Positions 56,083-64,000 of a stretch of DNA of 64,000 bases are shown here, one piece after another. The position numbers and the translations under genes are program-made. Numbering within the stretch: position 1 is the stretch's first letter; the number at the start of each line of letters is the position of its first letter. The notes below the pieces were generated by a model. It had not been told where the DNA came from. It saw nothing but the letters and a program-made list of their open reading frames with translations, and searched no databases. This DNA comes from Marinomonas phaeophyticola (GTDB lineage: Bacteria; Pseudomonadota; Gammaproteobacteria; Pseudomonadales; Marinomonadaceae): the NCBI RefSeq assembly GCF_026966905.1, contig NZ_JAPUBN010000013.1, forward strand, positions 62,001 to 126,000, given 5' to 3'.

Positions 56083-56756
56083 CGTTACATGACCTCAGAG
56101 CAATAAAAGGGGTAAGCCGCCCCCAAGCAAAGTTAAAAGATTGCTTGGTATAGTGTAAGAGCGGTATTACCGAAAAGAAATTTATAGGTTGAATCATACG
56201 CCTTGTAATGTAAAACAAAGTGATGGGAATCACATCAACTAACATAAAAATGACGAATCATTAAATAAAAGGGGAGCGATTACGAATACCACACAAGCGA
56301 ATAGGCGAATGGCATAGGGTAACGTTACAGGTAAGTATTGATCATAAAACCGCACAACGTTTTTTTAACTGGAAATTTGCTCGAGCATTTAGTCGTGCAA
56401 ATTGGATACTGAAAGCGAAATCGTGTAAGAGGTGAAGTATTGCCACTTGTAAGGCCAAATTTTGCCCGCATTAATGACGTCTCCAACAGCGCTTGGTTGT
56501 TATGATGTAAAGCGCAGCGGTTGTTTGGCTATAGAGTGACACGGCGGTTTGGTTATAAATAGCACCGCTGTTTTGCTGAGCAATAAAGAGCAAACAAAGA
56601 TTTAAAGACGTTGTTGAGGTAGAATGGCGTTTGCAAAAGATAACCTTCGACGAAACCGTAGAAAATGAATGGCCAAAAAAATAGCAATGGCAAACAACGA
56701 TAACAACGAAAGGCCGCGGTACGAATGCGCGTGACTAATGAAGTGATGGAGTATAA
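56083..56756. other. Divergent regulatory region between fecR-like and Crp-family genes
   Basis: This 674-base AT-moderate region contains a CRP-like palindrome at 56219-56234, annotated separately. A minus-strand frame at 56602-56829 overlaps the Crp gene and looks spurious. I see no other gene or convincing RNA element. Confidence 0.5.
56219..56234. promoter_or_regulatory. CRP/FNR-family operator candidate
   Basis: AGTGATGGGAATCACA contains the perfect inverted repeat GTGAT-N4-ATCAC, the core of the classic CRP site (consensus TGTGATCTAGATCACA); the outer half-site differs at one position. It lies about 137 bases upstream of the FecR-cyclase operon and about 520 bases upstream of the Crp-family gene. 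The adjacent regulator has a CRP-like recognition helix, which supports the pairing. Confidence 0.6.
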
Positions 56757-57452
56757 ATGGCCGTTTCAAAAGAGCTGTTAAAGCGTTTTGAAATTTTAAG
56801 TGATTTATCTGAGACTGCCTTAGACTCATTAGCGTCTTATGCAGTGCTTCGTAATGTCGGACGTCGTGGCATAGTGATAACTGGCGGCCAGCGAAGCGAC
56901 AGCGTGTGTTTCCTATTTGAAGGGCGATTGCAAGGCGTGGACTTCACATTAGACGGTCGAGAAGTTGGGCTGTACTTTGTCGAGCCAGGGGATTTTTGTG
57001 GGGAATTAGGCTTGTTTGACGAAGAAGGTCAGCCCGAAAGTGTGATCGCCTTAGCCAAATCTCAAGTGGTCGTCGTGCCGGCTTCCGCCATGAAAGCCGT
57101 GCTGCAAGAAAGCTATACCCTAGTGGAAAAAATGTTTGTTAGGATGGCGGGTCGAGTAAGGCAGCTGTCTGCCCAAAGAGCGTTGCTCGGATTGCCGAGT
57201 ACGACAGGTCGAGTGTGTGGGCAGTTATGGATGATGCTGATTAAGCAAGAAACACTCAACAGAGAAGAGGGCGTGATTTTAAACCCACCCACGCACCAAG
57301 AGTTAGGCATCATGCTTAACCTAAGCCGAGAAACCGTAACCCGAGTGTTCCAAACGCTGCAATCAAAAGCCATTGTTAAGCGAGACGGTTCAACACGCTT
57401 GGTGATACTTGACGCCGACGCTTTAAAAAACCTCGCGGAATCGAAAGAATAA
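56757..57452 (+). CDS. Crp/Fnr-family transcriptional regulator
   Basis: This 231-residue protein has an N-terminal cyclic-nucleotide-like domain (about 1-120) with GELGLFDEEGQPES and a C-terminal winged HTH with PTHQELGIMLNLSRETVTR (about residues 178-196). The recognition helix SRETVTR matches E. coli CRP (SRETVGR), predicting TGTGA half-sites. In the phosphate-binding cassette, G82 and E83 are kept, but the Arg that contacts the cAMP phosphate in CRP is E94 here. Binding of a nucleotide is therefore doubtful or altered. There are no Fe-S Cys. It is divergent from the FecR-cyclase block and probably regulates it. Confidence 0.87.
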   Translation: MAVSKELLKRFEILSDLSETALDSLASYAVLRNVGRRGIVITGGQRSDSVCFLFEGRLQGVDFTLDGREVGLYFVEPGDFCGELGLFDEEGQPESVIALAKSQVVVVPASAMKAVLQESYTLVEKMFVRMAGRVRQLSAQRALLGLPSTTGRVCGQLWMMLIKQETLNREEGVILNPPTHQELGIMLNLSRETVTRVFQTLQSKAIVKRDGSTRLVILDADALKNLAESKE

Positions 57453-57515
57453 CGGCCTTGAGAATATAAAGGGGCTTCACTCATTGAAAGAAACGCCAAT
57501 CACTCCGATTAAAGC

Positions 57516-57562
57516 AAAAAAGCACGAATTGAATACCTAAGTGTTTCAATTCGTGCTTTTTT
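57516..57562. terminator. Bidirectional terminator between Crp-family and glycosyltransferase genes
   Basis: An 18-base perfect stem pairs 57516-57533 with 57545-57562 around an 11-base loop. The arms begin and end with six A/T, so it gives a T-run on either strand, serving both convergent genes. Confidence 0.9.
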
Positions 57563-57598
57563 ACGTTTTTTAGTGGTTGTTTGTGTTTATCTCACCTG

Positions 57599-59881
57599 TT
57601 ACTTCACTAACTTTTCTTTTATGCGCCTTTGAAGCGTATGCGGAATCAGTTTAAGAATAGGGCTGAAGATTTTCATACCGCGTAATGTATACAGCAAGCC
57701 AAGCAGTCCGACTCGCGTTTTGTCTTCAAAAGATTGTTTGGGTTGTTGTTGTGTTAGCGTTGCATCAATCCACTGCCTAATATCTTGCGAAGAGTGAGTG
57801 CTAATAGAAGTAAAGCACACTTTTTTAGTCAGAGGTAAATAATCGCGTTGATACTGAAAGCGTGGTTCAGTAAAAGGCACTTGGCTCTGATAGATCTCCG
57901 GTATTACTGTGTCCGTTGCATCCGAATGTTCAGCAAGAGGTGTACCTTGCAATGTCGATTTAACATGAGTAAACACATCCGCGAAATGATGGGTGTCGCT
58001 TTCCCATGGCACAATCCACGTATGGTTTCGTTGATACAAGCGTTCAGGGAAGGCACCGATATCCGGCGCAACAATAGGCAAGCCAGATTCTATCGCGGTA
58101 CTTAATGTGTAGCTAAACGTTTCAGGCCACAGAGCAGTAAACCAAATAACATCCACTTTATTGTCGCGTATCTTGTCTTGAATTGACTGCAATAAAGCGT
58201 CTTCTCGATACGCGCCTTCAACGTGTAGATTGCTGTCAGGCAAGGTAAGCAAGCGACGGTAAGCGTAACCCGTTAAAGTGAATTGAATATTGAGTTGCTG
58301 ATTCTTACAATGAACGGCCAGCTCTTCTAATAAATCCGCCCCTTTGATTTTGCTGAGCGCCCCAATAACCAATACATTCAATGGTTGATCCGCCGACTTT
58401 TTCGTTTCAGCATGAGTACTGAACGCGTTGCCGGTGTAACGACCTTGTTGATGATACACCGTCTTTATAGTGGCATCAGGGAAATAAGTGGCAAAGCGGT
58501 TTTTCGCGTCATCACTGGGAGCAAAGCATAAAGTAGCTTGATTCAAGAAGGGTTGAAATTGCTTACGCCAGCTTAAAATGTCAGAGGCGTTGTCTTGAGG
58601 GTTGCGTTTAATGCATTGATTGCAGGCGTCCACACCCTTTTCTTGACAGTATTTATCGGTGTTGTCTGTCAGTGAAATTTGCGGGCAGGTCATGTAATAG
58701 TCATGGATGCTCACAAACCAAGGCAGCGACAGCATTGTGCCTAAGGACTGAGTCCAGTTCGGCAAGCCAATAAGGTGGTGATAATGTAAGGCACAAAGCG
58801 GCAGGCTAGACAGCAGTGTAATCAATGCGTCTTTGTCGTCCTCGGCATGGAAAAACAAACAAAACTCTTTTTCTTCAGGACTTAACGCCGCGTCGTGAGT
58901 CTGTACTTGAGACAGGGTTAAATAACCAGGCTTAGAGGTACTTGGCTTAAGCATCAAGGAGTGGGCTTGGCTGCGTAAGTCATCACTCAATTCTTCTAAA
59001 AAGCGTAATGTACCGCCACCTCGATTGTGTGACACGTGCAGAACAATAGGGCGTTGACTGTAACGTAAATTCGCAAGCCAAACGCGTTCACGGTAAGGCT
59101 TCGCCTTGTCTTCAAATATGTGTTGTTGTACCTGTTGTTCGTAAGTAGGGTGTAGCGCGGCCAATTTGCTCAGCGCCGCATGTTTTAGATCGTTATGTTC
59201 ATCCCCAAAGCTAACATTGCCTGTGTGTAAGACAAACGTATCAAGTGCAAATTGATTGCTCCAGCCGTGTTGAATTACTCGCTGGCAAAAGTCGTTCTCT
59301 TCTCCGTAGCCCTTGCCAAAAGTGTCCACATCGAAATAGCCCACAATGTCTAAACAAGCACGGCGTATGTACATGCAAAAACCAATTCCCGTTGGGATGG
59401 CAATGCTTTCGCCCGCGTTGCAGCTAGCAAAGAGTGTGTCTAACTCGGCCACACTGCCATTTTGGGGGAATTCGTTGTCTTGGCAAAAGTTTGGGTAGCT
59501 GCAAATCGTTGCATTGTTTGAAAAAGGCGTTACCGTGCCGACATGCTCACTGGCATAAGCGCATGCTTTTATTCTGTCTAGCCAATCATTGGCTACGACC
59601 GTATCACTGTTTAATAAGAGTACGTCCCGCTCAGGATGAAGTTGCATGCCTCTATTTACGGTGGCAACAAAGCCTAAATTCTCTTCATTAATAAGCAGTG
59701 TAAAGTTGTTCTTGTCGGCTTCTTCTTTTAAATAAGCACTTACGGCAGGCTCTGGTGAACAATCGTCAATAACAATGATTTCATAGGGCGTTTTGTAATT
59801 TGCTGAATATACGCTTTCCAGGCAATCTTGAACGTCTTTTAGCCCTCGATAGACGGGTATGATAATGTTTACTGGTGTCAT
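57599..59881 (-). CDS. Two-domain glycosyltransferase (GT2 + GT4-like)
   Basis: This protein of about 760 residues has an N-terminal GT2 domain (about 1-260) with NIIIPVYRGL, IDDCSP, NEENLGFVATVNRG, LLLNSDTVV (donor Asp) and a GEENDFCQR acid block. A C-terminal GT4-like glycosyltransferase B-fold follows, with VLHVSHNRGGGTLRFLEEL and VLVIGALSKIKGADLLEELA then AIESGLPIVAPDIGAFPE. It should add two sugars, or two linkage types, to a surface glycan. A TTG at 59893 overlaps the upstream stop; the ATG at 59881 (MTPVNIIIPVYRG) is more likely. It is part of the operon with the coiled-coil GT2 gene. Confidence 0.85.
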   Translation of the reverse strand: MTPVNIIIPVYRGLKDVQDCLESVYSANYKTPYEIIVIDDCSPEPAVSAYLKEEADKNNFTLLINEENLGFVATVNRGMQLHPERDVLLLNSDTVVANDWLDRIKACAYASEHVGTVTPFSNNATICSYPNFCQDNEFPQNGSVAELDTLFASCNAGESIAIPTGIGFCMYIRRACLDIVGYFDVDTFGKGYGEENDFCQRVIQHGWSNQFALDTFVLHTGNVSFGDEHNDLKHAALSKLAALHPTYEQQVQQHIFEDKAKPYRERVWLANLRYSQRPIVLHVSHNRGGGTLRFLEELSDDLRSQAHSLMLKPSTSKPGYLTLSQVQTHDAALSPEEKEFCLFFHAEDDKDALITLLSSLPLCALHYHHLIGLPNWTQSLGTMLSLPWFVSIHDYYMTCPQISLTDNTDKYCQEKGVDACNQCIKRNPQDNASDILSWRKQFQPFLNQATLCFAPSDDAKNRFATYFPDATIKTVYHQQGRYTGNAFSTHAETKKSADQPLNVLVIGALSKIKGADLLEELAVHCKNQQLNIQFTLTGYAYRRLLTLPDSNLHVEGAYREDALLQSIQDKIRDNKVDVIWFTALWPETFSYTLSTAIESGLPIVAPDIGAFPERLYQRNHTWIVPWESDTHHFADVFTHVKSTLQGTPLAEHSDATDTVIPEIYQSQVPFTEPRFQYQRDYLPLTKKVCFTSISTHSSQDIRQWIDATLTQQQPKQSFEDKTRVGLLGLLYTLRGMKIFSPILKLIPHTLQRRIKEKLVK

Positions 59882-59889
59882 GTAATTAC

Positions 59890-61170
59890 TCAATTAATTA
59901 AGCGTTTTATCTTGCTATGCAATCGCCAAGTGAAAGTGGATTTAATGGTGTCTAACTCCTCTGTTAGGGAAGTAATATGACTATTTAAACCATCTACTTG
60001 ATTATTTAAATCTTCAATCAATGCGTTTTGTTTTTCTACGTTTTTGTTATTACTGTCATTTCTTAAACTTAATATATTGAGATCACGATTTATCCGTTCT
60101 ATGTCAATATCTTTTTCTTCGATCACACGAATCGCATGCTGATAGGATTTATCTAGGTGGTTAATGTTATCATCTTTTGTTTCGATTGTATTAATCGCAT
60201 TTTTATATAATGCGTCTAAGTGTTTTATGTCATCATCTTTTGTTTCGATTGTATTAATGGCATTTTTATATAATGTTTCTAAATATTCAATGTTTTGATC
60301 TTTTTCCTGAATTACTTTAAGCGCATAGGAATGTTGTTTGCCGATATTATTAAGCTGTTTTTGATTTTCTTCTTGTAATCGGTTTATGCGCTCTTCTTCG
60401 GCGATATTGCCGTACTGAATCAAAGACGCTATCTTGTTAATAGATAAAGACGGTAGCCATTTTTGATAAATGCAAAGGGCGGCGTTATTTGCAAGAGTGT
60501 GATCGTGCACCCCCGAAGCGGCCTCATGCAAACGATACACGGAAGTGACGGCAGGAATGTGTTTGAACTGGCACTTCTGATGTATTTGCAACCAAAAATC
60601 CCAATCTTCAAATAAATCAAACTGCAAGTCAAAACGGACCCCTTCATCTACCCAGCGACGTAAAAACAGCGCACTCATAATGGGGATGAAATTATTTTTT
60701 AGCAGTTGCAGAGAATTGAACGGGGTTTCAAATACCGACAATGGGTGCTCTGTACCTTCATGGTCAACGTTGACCGCTCGAGTTGAGCCGTACACCATAC
60801 CAACAGCGTTATCAGACGGGGACTGTGACGCAAGAGACAGTGGCTCAACCAAGGTGTCTAAATGGTGTGGCAGCCAATAATCGTCGTCGTCTAAAAAACA
60901 AAGGAAGTCGCCCTTAGCATGGTCTAGACCTTTATTCGCCGCGGCCGTTCGACCGACATTGGTATCCAGTTCAATTAATTGCAAGGTGATGGTATCGGGC
61001 AGTGATTGAGTCACGGGTAAAACAGGCGCGCCACCATCATTAATGATAACCACCTCAATCGGACGATAGGTCTGCTTAACAATAGAATCTAAGCAATAAC
61101 GTAGACTGTCCAGTCTATCCTTGGTTCTGACAATTACACTCACTAATGGTGGTGATGTAATAGTAGTCAT
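59890..61170 (-). CDS. GT2 glycosyltransferase with C-terminal coiled coil
   Basis: This 426-residue protein has a GT2 domain (about 1-255) with VSVIVRTKDRLDSL, INDGGAPVLPV, GLDHAKGDFLCFLDDDDYW and FDLFEDWDFWLQ. A long coiled coil follows (about 260-415). Within the coil a 21-residue unit (LYKNAINTIETKDDDIKHLD type) is repeated, with a third diverged copy. It ends in a basic tail (HSKIKRLIN). AGGAGAG precedes the ATG. The coil could set spacing or assembly of the enzyme. It is divergent from wzm and cotranscribed with the two-domain glycosyltransferase. Confidence 0.82.
   Translation of the reverse strand: MTTITSPPLVSVIVRTKDRLDSLRYCLDSIVKQTYRPIEVVIINDGGAPVLPVTQSLPDTITLQLIELDTNVGRTAAANKGLDHAKGDFLCFLDDDDYWLPHHLDTLVEPLSLASQSPSDNAVGMVYGSTRAVNVDHEGTEHPLSVFETPFNSLQLLKNNFIPIMSALFLRRWVDEGVRFDLQFDLFEDWDFWLQIHQKCQFKHIPAVTSVYRLHEAASGVHDHTLANNAALCIYQKWLPSLSINKIASLIQYGNIAEEERINRLQEENQKQLNNIGKQHSYALKVIQEKDQNIEYLETLYKNAINTIETKDDDIKHLDALYKNAINTIETKDDNINHLDKSYQHAIRVIEEKDIDIERINRDLNILSLRNDSNNKNVEKQNALIEDLNNQVDGLNSHITSLTEELDTIKSTFTWRLHSKIKRLIN
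60169..60275 (-). repeat. 63-base coding tandem repeat in coiled coil
   Basis: A 44-base stretch at 60169-60212 recurs at 60232-60275 with 43 of 44 bases identical, at a period of 63 bases (21 codons). Such close DNA identity suggests recent duplication or unequal recombination, and repeat number could vary. Confidence 0.85.
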
Positions 61171-61545
61171 TTAACTCTCCTAGTAATTGAAGCGGCGGAC
61201 GGCAAAAACCCCCCACATATGATAAAAAACCCTGTATTTTACTGTGTTAGCTATCATATACACAATATAAAGTGATCAATATGATTGGTAAGCTAGGTGT
61301 ATTTTTGATGATCTTGAATGACATTGGCAGTGTGAGGGTGTCTTTCGAGGTTTTTATAAAGTACACATAATCAAAGTAGGTATTCTAGTACTCATCTAAT
61401 AATCACCATGTGTGTTCAATCACACTTTGCTTGGAAAAACGTCAACGGATTGTAATGCTGTAAACGGCTGTATTGCTTGCTTTATAGCATGGTGTTAAGG
61501 TAGCCGACTTCATTTTACACAGTTTTATAAAGGTTAGAGGACGGT
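61171..61545. other. Divergent promoter region before wzm
   Basis: This 375-base AT-rich gap lies between the coiled-coil GT2 gene and wzm. The inverted pair ATATGATA / TATCATAT near 61217 and 61250 is the only clear structure. I looked for an ops/JUMPstart element (GGCGGTAG) and found none. No gene is supported. Confidence 0.4.
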
Positions 61546-62361
61546 ATGCTAAGAGTTAGGTGGACGAAAGAATATCTCTTCCCCATTCAACATAAGGAAC
61601 TGCTCTTTCAATTAGTAAAACGCGAAATAAAACAGAAATTCCAAGGGTCATGGTTAGGCTTAGGGTGGGCATTGCTTACTCCTATCGCGATGTTAGCGGT
61701 TTACACCTTTGTTTTTCGTTCCGTATTAAAAGCCAAATGGCCGGGTAACGAGAGTGCGACCAATGCGGAATTTGCGCTGCAGATTTTTTCAGGCTTATTG
61801 GTGTTCACTTTCTTTGCGGAGGTTGTTGGACGGGCCCCGACCTTAGTGTCGGACCAGCCTAATATGGTTAAAAAAGTCATCTTTCCCTTATCCATATTGC
61901 CCTGGGTGAATGTTGGGGCATCGGCTTTCTTTGCTCTGGTTAGTGTAATTGTACTTGCCTGTGCCGCCATTTTATCGAAAGGCTATGCCACAGTGCATTT
62001 GCTTGCTTTACCACTCATTGCCGTAAGCTTCTTGCCTATATTGTTAGGGTTGGGTTGGCTGCTATCGTCTTTAGGTGTGTATCTTAGAGATCTAGGCCAT
62101 GTCGTCGGGCTCATTTTAACGCCGCTTATGTTTCTTTCTCCGATTTTTTACCCTATTACCGCCTTACCCGAGTTTGTTCAAAGTCTCATGATATTTAATC
62201 CACTGGCATTGATCATTGAATCGATTCGTAATGTGGTGTTAGAAGAGCAGTGGCCGAACTTCCTTGCCCTTGGTGGGTACTTTATTTGCAGCGGTTTCAT
62301 TGCCCTTGTGGGTGCGGCCTGTTTCCACAAAACCCGAAAAGGCTTTGCCGATGTGCTCTGA
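61546..62361 (+). CDS. wzm: ABC-type polysaccharide export permease (Wzm-like)
   Basis: This 271-residue protein has six membrane segments and an N-terminal amphipathic segment (ELLFQLVKREIKQKFQGSWLGLGWALLTPIAMLAVYTFVF read in parts), the pattern of ABC-2 polysaccharide/polyol-phosphate exporters. SDQPNMVKKVIFPLSILPWV is the typical cytosolic loop. It should form the membrane channel with the ATPase encoded 40 bases downstream to export lipid-linked glycan. Confidence 0.87.
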   Translation: MLRVRWTKEYLFPIQHKELLFQLVKREIKQKFQGSWLGLGWALLTPIAMLAVYTFVFRSVLKAKWPGNESATNAEFALQIFSGLLVFTFFAEVVGRAPTLVSDQPNMVKKVIFPLSILPWVNVGASAFFALVSVIVLACAAILSKGYATVHLLALPLIAVSFLPILLGLGWLLSSLGVYLRDLGHVVGLILTPLMFLSPIFYPITALPEFVQSLMIFNPLALIIESIRNVVLEEQWPNFLALGGYFICSGFIALVGAACFHKTRKGFADVL

Positions 62362-62401
62362 TCGCCATGTTTTGAAAACAGATTCTAAAGAAAACGAATG
62401 T

Positions 62402-64000
62402 ATGTCAACGAATACCTCATCTCAGCCTGCTTCTGCAAGCGCCAACCTGCCCAGTACCCAGTTGGCGTTGCGCGCGCTTGATCTCGGAAAAACGTATCAG
62501 CTTTACAGCACCCCGTCAGACCGATTGAAGCAAATACTCTTTGGCAAAAAGAAACAGTACTTTAAAGAGTTTAGTGCCTTAAAGCGCATCAGTTTTGACT
62601 TGCCAAAAGGTGAAGTGCTTGGATTAGTCGGACGTAATGGCGCAGGTAAGTCTACCTTGTTGCAATTGATCTGCGGCACCCTTACCGCGTCTCAAGGGGA
62701 ATTGCAGGTTAATGGGCGCATTGCCGCTTTACTGGAGCTGGGGGCAGGGTTTAACCCACAATTTACCGGCCGCGAAAACATTTATTTATCCGCCACCGTG
62801 ATGGGCATCAGTCGCCAAGAAATAGACGACAAAATAGAAAGCATCATTGAATTTTCAGGCATTCGTCCCTTTATCGAACAACCAGTGAGCACCTATTCCA
62901 GTGGTATGTACGTTCGTTTGGCGTTCTCCGTGGCCACCAGTGTGGACCCTGATATTCTCGTTATAGACGAAGCCTTGTCCGTTGGAGATGGGGATTTCGC
63001 AAGACGTTCTTTCGAACGCATTATGTCCATGAAAGAAGCGGGCAAAACCATTCTTTTCTGCTCCCACTCTTTGTACCAAATAGAAGTGCTCTGTACCCAG
63101 GCCATTTGGATCGAAAAGGGTGAAGTGCGTGCAACAGGCTTACCCAGTGACGTAGTCCCTCAATACCAGAGCTTTTTAGACCAGCTAGGCGATTCAGAAG
63201 AGCAAGCCAAAGCACAAGCCAGAGAAAATAAGGCGCAGGCGGTTCTTGATGAGCAAGAACCTGTGACGGGTAAAGAGGACGCATCGGCGGTGAATCGCCC
63301 CTCTGAAACGCAAACCGAGACCGATAGTACCGGTGAGCTTCCACAAGAGAATACTCAGGTAAGCACGATTCAAGGGGATGAGAAGAAACAAACCGGTGTC
63401 GGTGCTCGCCTTACTCGTGTTACTGGAATGACTCACTCTCCCGATGGTTCGGTTGAATCAGGGAAAATCCTGAATCTAGAGAGTCGAACAACCGATGTTA
63501 CCATTGATGTGGAATTCCAATCCTATCTAACCGACGAAATTCCCCAGGTGGCGTTAGCCATACACAGTGCTGGCGGTCAATTGATTACCAGTTGTGGTTG
63601 TTGGGTGGATAATGTGACCCCCACACTGGATAAAGACGGTAAGGGTCGCATTCGAATTCATTATCCAAACATGCCTCTCTTTAAAGGCACCTATTATGTG
63701 GGTGTCTTATTGTTCTGCGAACGGGGATTGTTTTTGCATGATGAGGCGGATCCGGCGATCACCCTGCATGTGACTCAACCCAACCAAGAACGTGGGGTAG
63801 TGTACATCCCTCACACATGGCAAACCGATGGTTCTGATACGATCGCCGACACCCAATCAGAAGAAACCTGTTCAGGTATGAACAATCCGGCTTCCCGTTG
63901 GCATACCGAAGAGGCAAGTAATATACCTCCGCCACAATTGTTCCGTTTGTTCGAACGGTGTTTTGGTCACCCGTTAACGCCTGAGTTATGGCGTTGGAAA
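62402..64000 (+). CDS. wzt: ABC polysaccharide exporter ATPase with carbohydrate-binding and further C-terminal domain (Wzt-like, partial)
   Basis: The frame is open to the window edge (533 codons), so the end is missing. The ATPase domain (about residues 20-260) has Walker A GRNGAGKST (77-85), the signature YSSGMYVRLAF and Walker B ILVIDEALSVGD. A Glu/Gln/Thr-rich linker (about 262-320) is followed by a Wzt-C type beta-sandwich glycan-binding domain (about 322-470). The last visible part, after NPASRWHTEE, reads QLFRLFERCFGHPLTPELWRWK, resembling the start of a GNAT acyltransferase domain. It would be a fusion beyond normal Wzt proteins (about 430 residues), but the domain is cut off. Confidence 0.85.
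   Translation, partial: MSTNTSSQPASASANLPSTQLALRALDLGKTYQLYSTPSDRLKQILFGKKKQYFKEFSALKRISFDLPKGEVLGLVGRNGAGKSTLLQLICGTLTASQGELQVNGRIAALLELGAGFNPQFTGRENIYLSATVMGISRQEIDDKIESIIEFSGIRPFIEQPVSTYSSGMYVRLAFSVATSVDPDILVIDEALSVGDGDFARRSFERIMSMKEAGKTILFCSHSLYQIEVLCTQAIWIEKGEVRATGLPSDVVPQYQSFLDQLGDSEEQAKAQARENKAQAVLDEQEPVTGKEDASAVNRPSETQTETDSTGELPQENTQVSTIQGDEKKQTGVGARLTRVTGMTHSPDGSVESGKILNLESRTTDVTIDVEFQSYLTDEIPQVALAIHSAGGQLITSCGCWVDNVTPTLDKDGKGRIRIHYPNMPLFKGTYYVGVLLFCERGLFLHDEADPAITLHVTQPNQERGVVYIPHTWQTDGSDTIADTQSEETCSGMNNPASRWHTEEASNIPPPQLFRLFERCFGHPLTPELWRWK

Noticed and set aside
61171..61545. Possible JUMPstart/ops element before the Wzm/Wzt genes
   Set aside because: GGCGGTAG-type sequence was looked for and not found; only AAGGTAGCC occurs, which is not a match.

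Overview
The window reads as chromosomal DNA from an AT-rich, Gram-negative, marine-type gammaproteobacterium. Oceanospirillales, and a Marinomonas-like organism in particular, would fit the gene content, but this is an inference from gene families and not a computed placement. Genes are densely packed on both strands and there is no tRNA, rRNA, insertion sequence, phage or CRISPR array. About 50 protein genes are supported. One of them is broken by two frameshifts.

Layout. 0-2.6 kb: a bifunctional ornithine-lipid synthase (olsF type), an NYN-domain protein and a small basic protein. 2.7-11 kb: an ECF11/RpoE-ChrR type sigma/anti-sigma pair, divergent from a long lipid-modification operon (NTF2-like, SDR, FAD amine oxidase, DUF1365, Cfa-like methyltransferase, DUF2878, an unrecognised secreted protein, DUF3833 lipoprotein). 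TGATCC-type promoter elements lie between the two arms. This resembles the singlet-oxygen regulon known from Rhodobacter. A catalase follows. 12.8-22.3 kb: a CSS/EAL phosphodiesterase, DUF6164, rlmF, the pseudouridine catabolic pair psuK-psuG, a cupredoxin, a GGDEF-EAL protein interrupted at two simple-sequence tracts, and plsC. 22.4-31.1 kb: amino-acid metabolism (ilvE, Lrp, EamA exporter, aromatic/aspartate aminotransferase) and nucleotide-sugar supply (galE, glmU, glmS).

31-64 kb is mainly cell-surface biology. It starts with a 1.8 kDa-residue-scale (about 1,815 aa) type I-like repeat adhesin. Next comes a polysaccharide-decoration block: AlgI/AlgJ-like O-acetylation, a glycoside-hydrolase-like lipoprotein, and a GtrA / membrane glycosyltransferase / GtrB set. 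The dTDP-rhamnose genes rfbBACD and a rhamnosyltransferase-like GT2 follow. After these is a separate envelope-signalling block on the minus strand: FecR-domain protein, CHASE2 class III nucleotide cyclase, and a TPR/beta-barrel outer-membrane protein. It is divergent from a Crp-family regulator, and a CRP-like palindrome lies between them. The window ends with two large glycosyltransferases and a Wzm/Wzt ABC polysaccharide exporter; the Wzt gene runs off the right edge.

How the parts fit: galE, glmUS and rfbBACD supply activated sugars. The GT2/GT4 enzymes build a glycan that Wzm/Wzt exports. Gtr and AlgI/J-like proteins decorate a glycan with hexose and acetyl groups. Several c-di-GMP proteins, the cyclase and the adhesin suggest control of surface attachment. 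The most interesting candidates are the FecR-cyclase-barrel-Crp module, the slippage-disrupted GGDEF-EAL gene, the GH42-like lipoprotein inside an acetylation locus, and the coiled-coil glycosyltransferase with an internal 63-bp repeat beside a Wzm/Wzt exporter.
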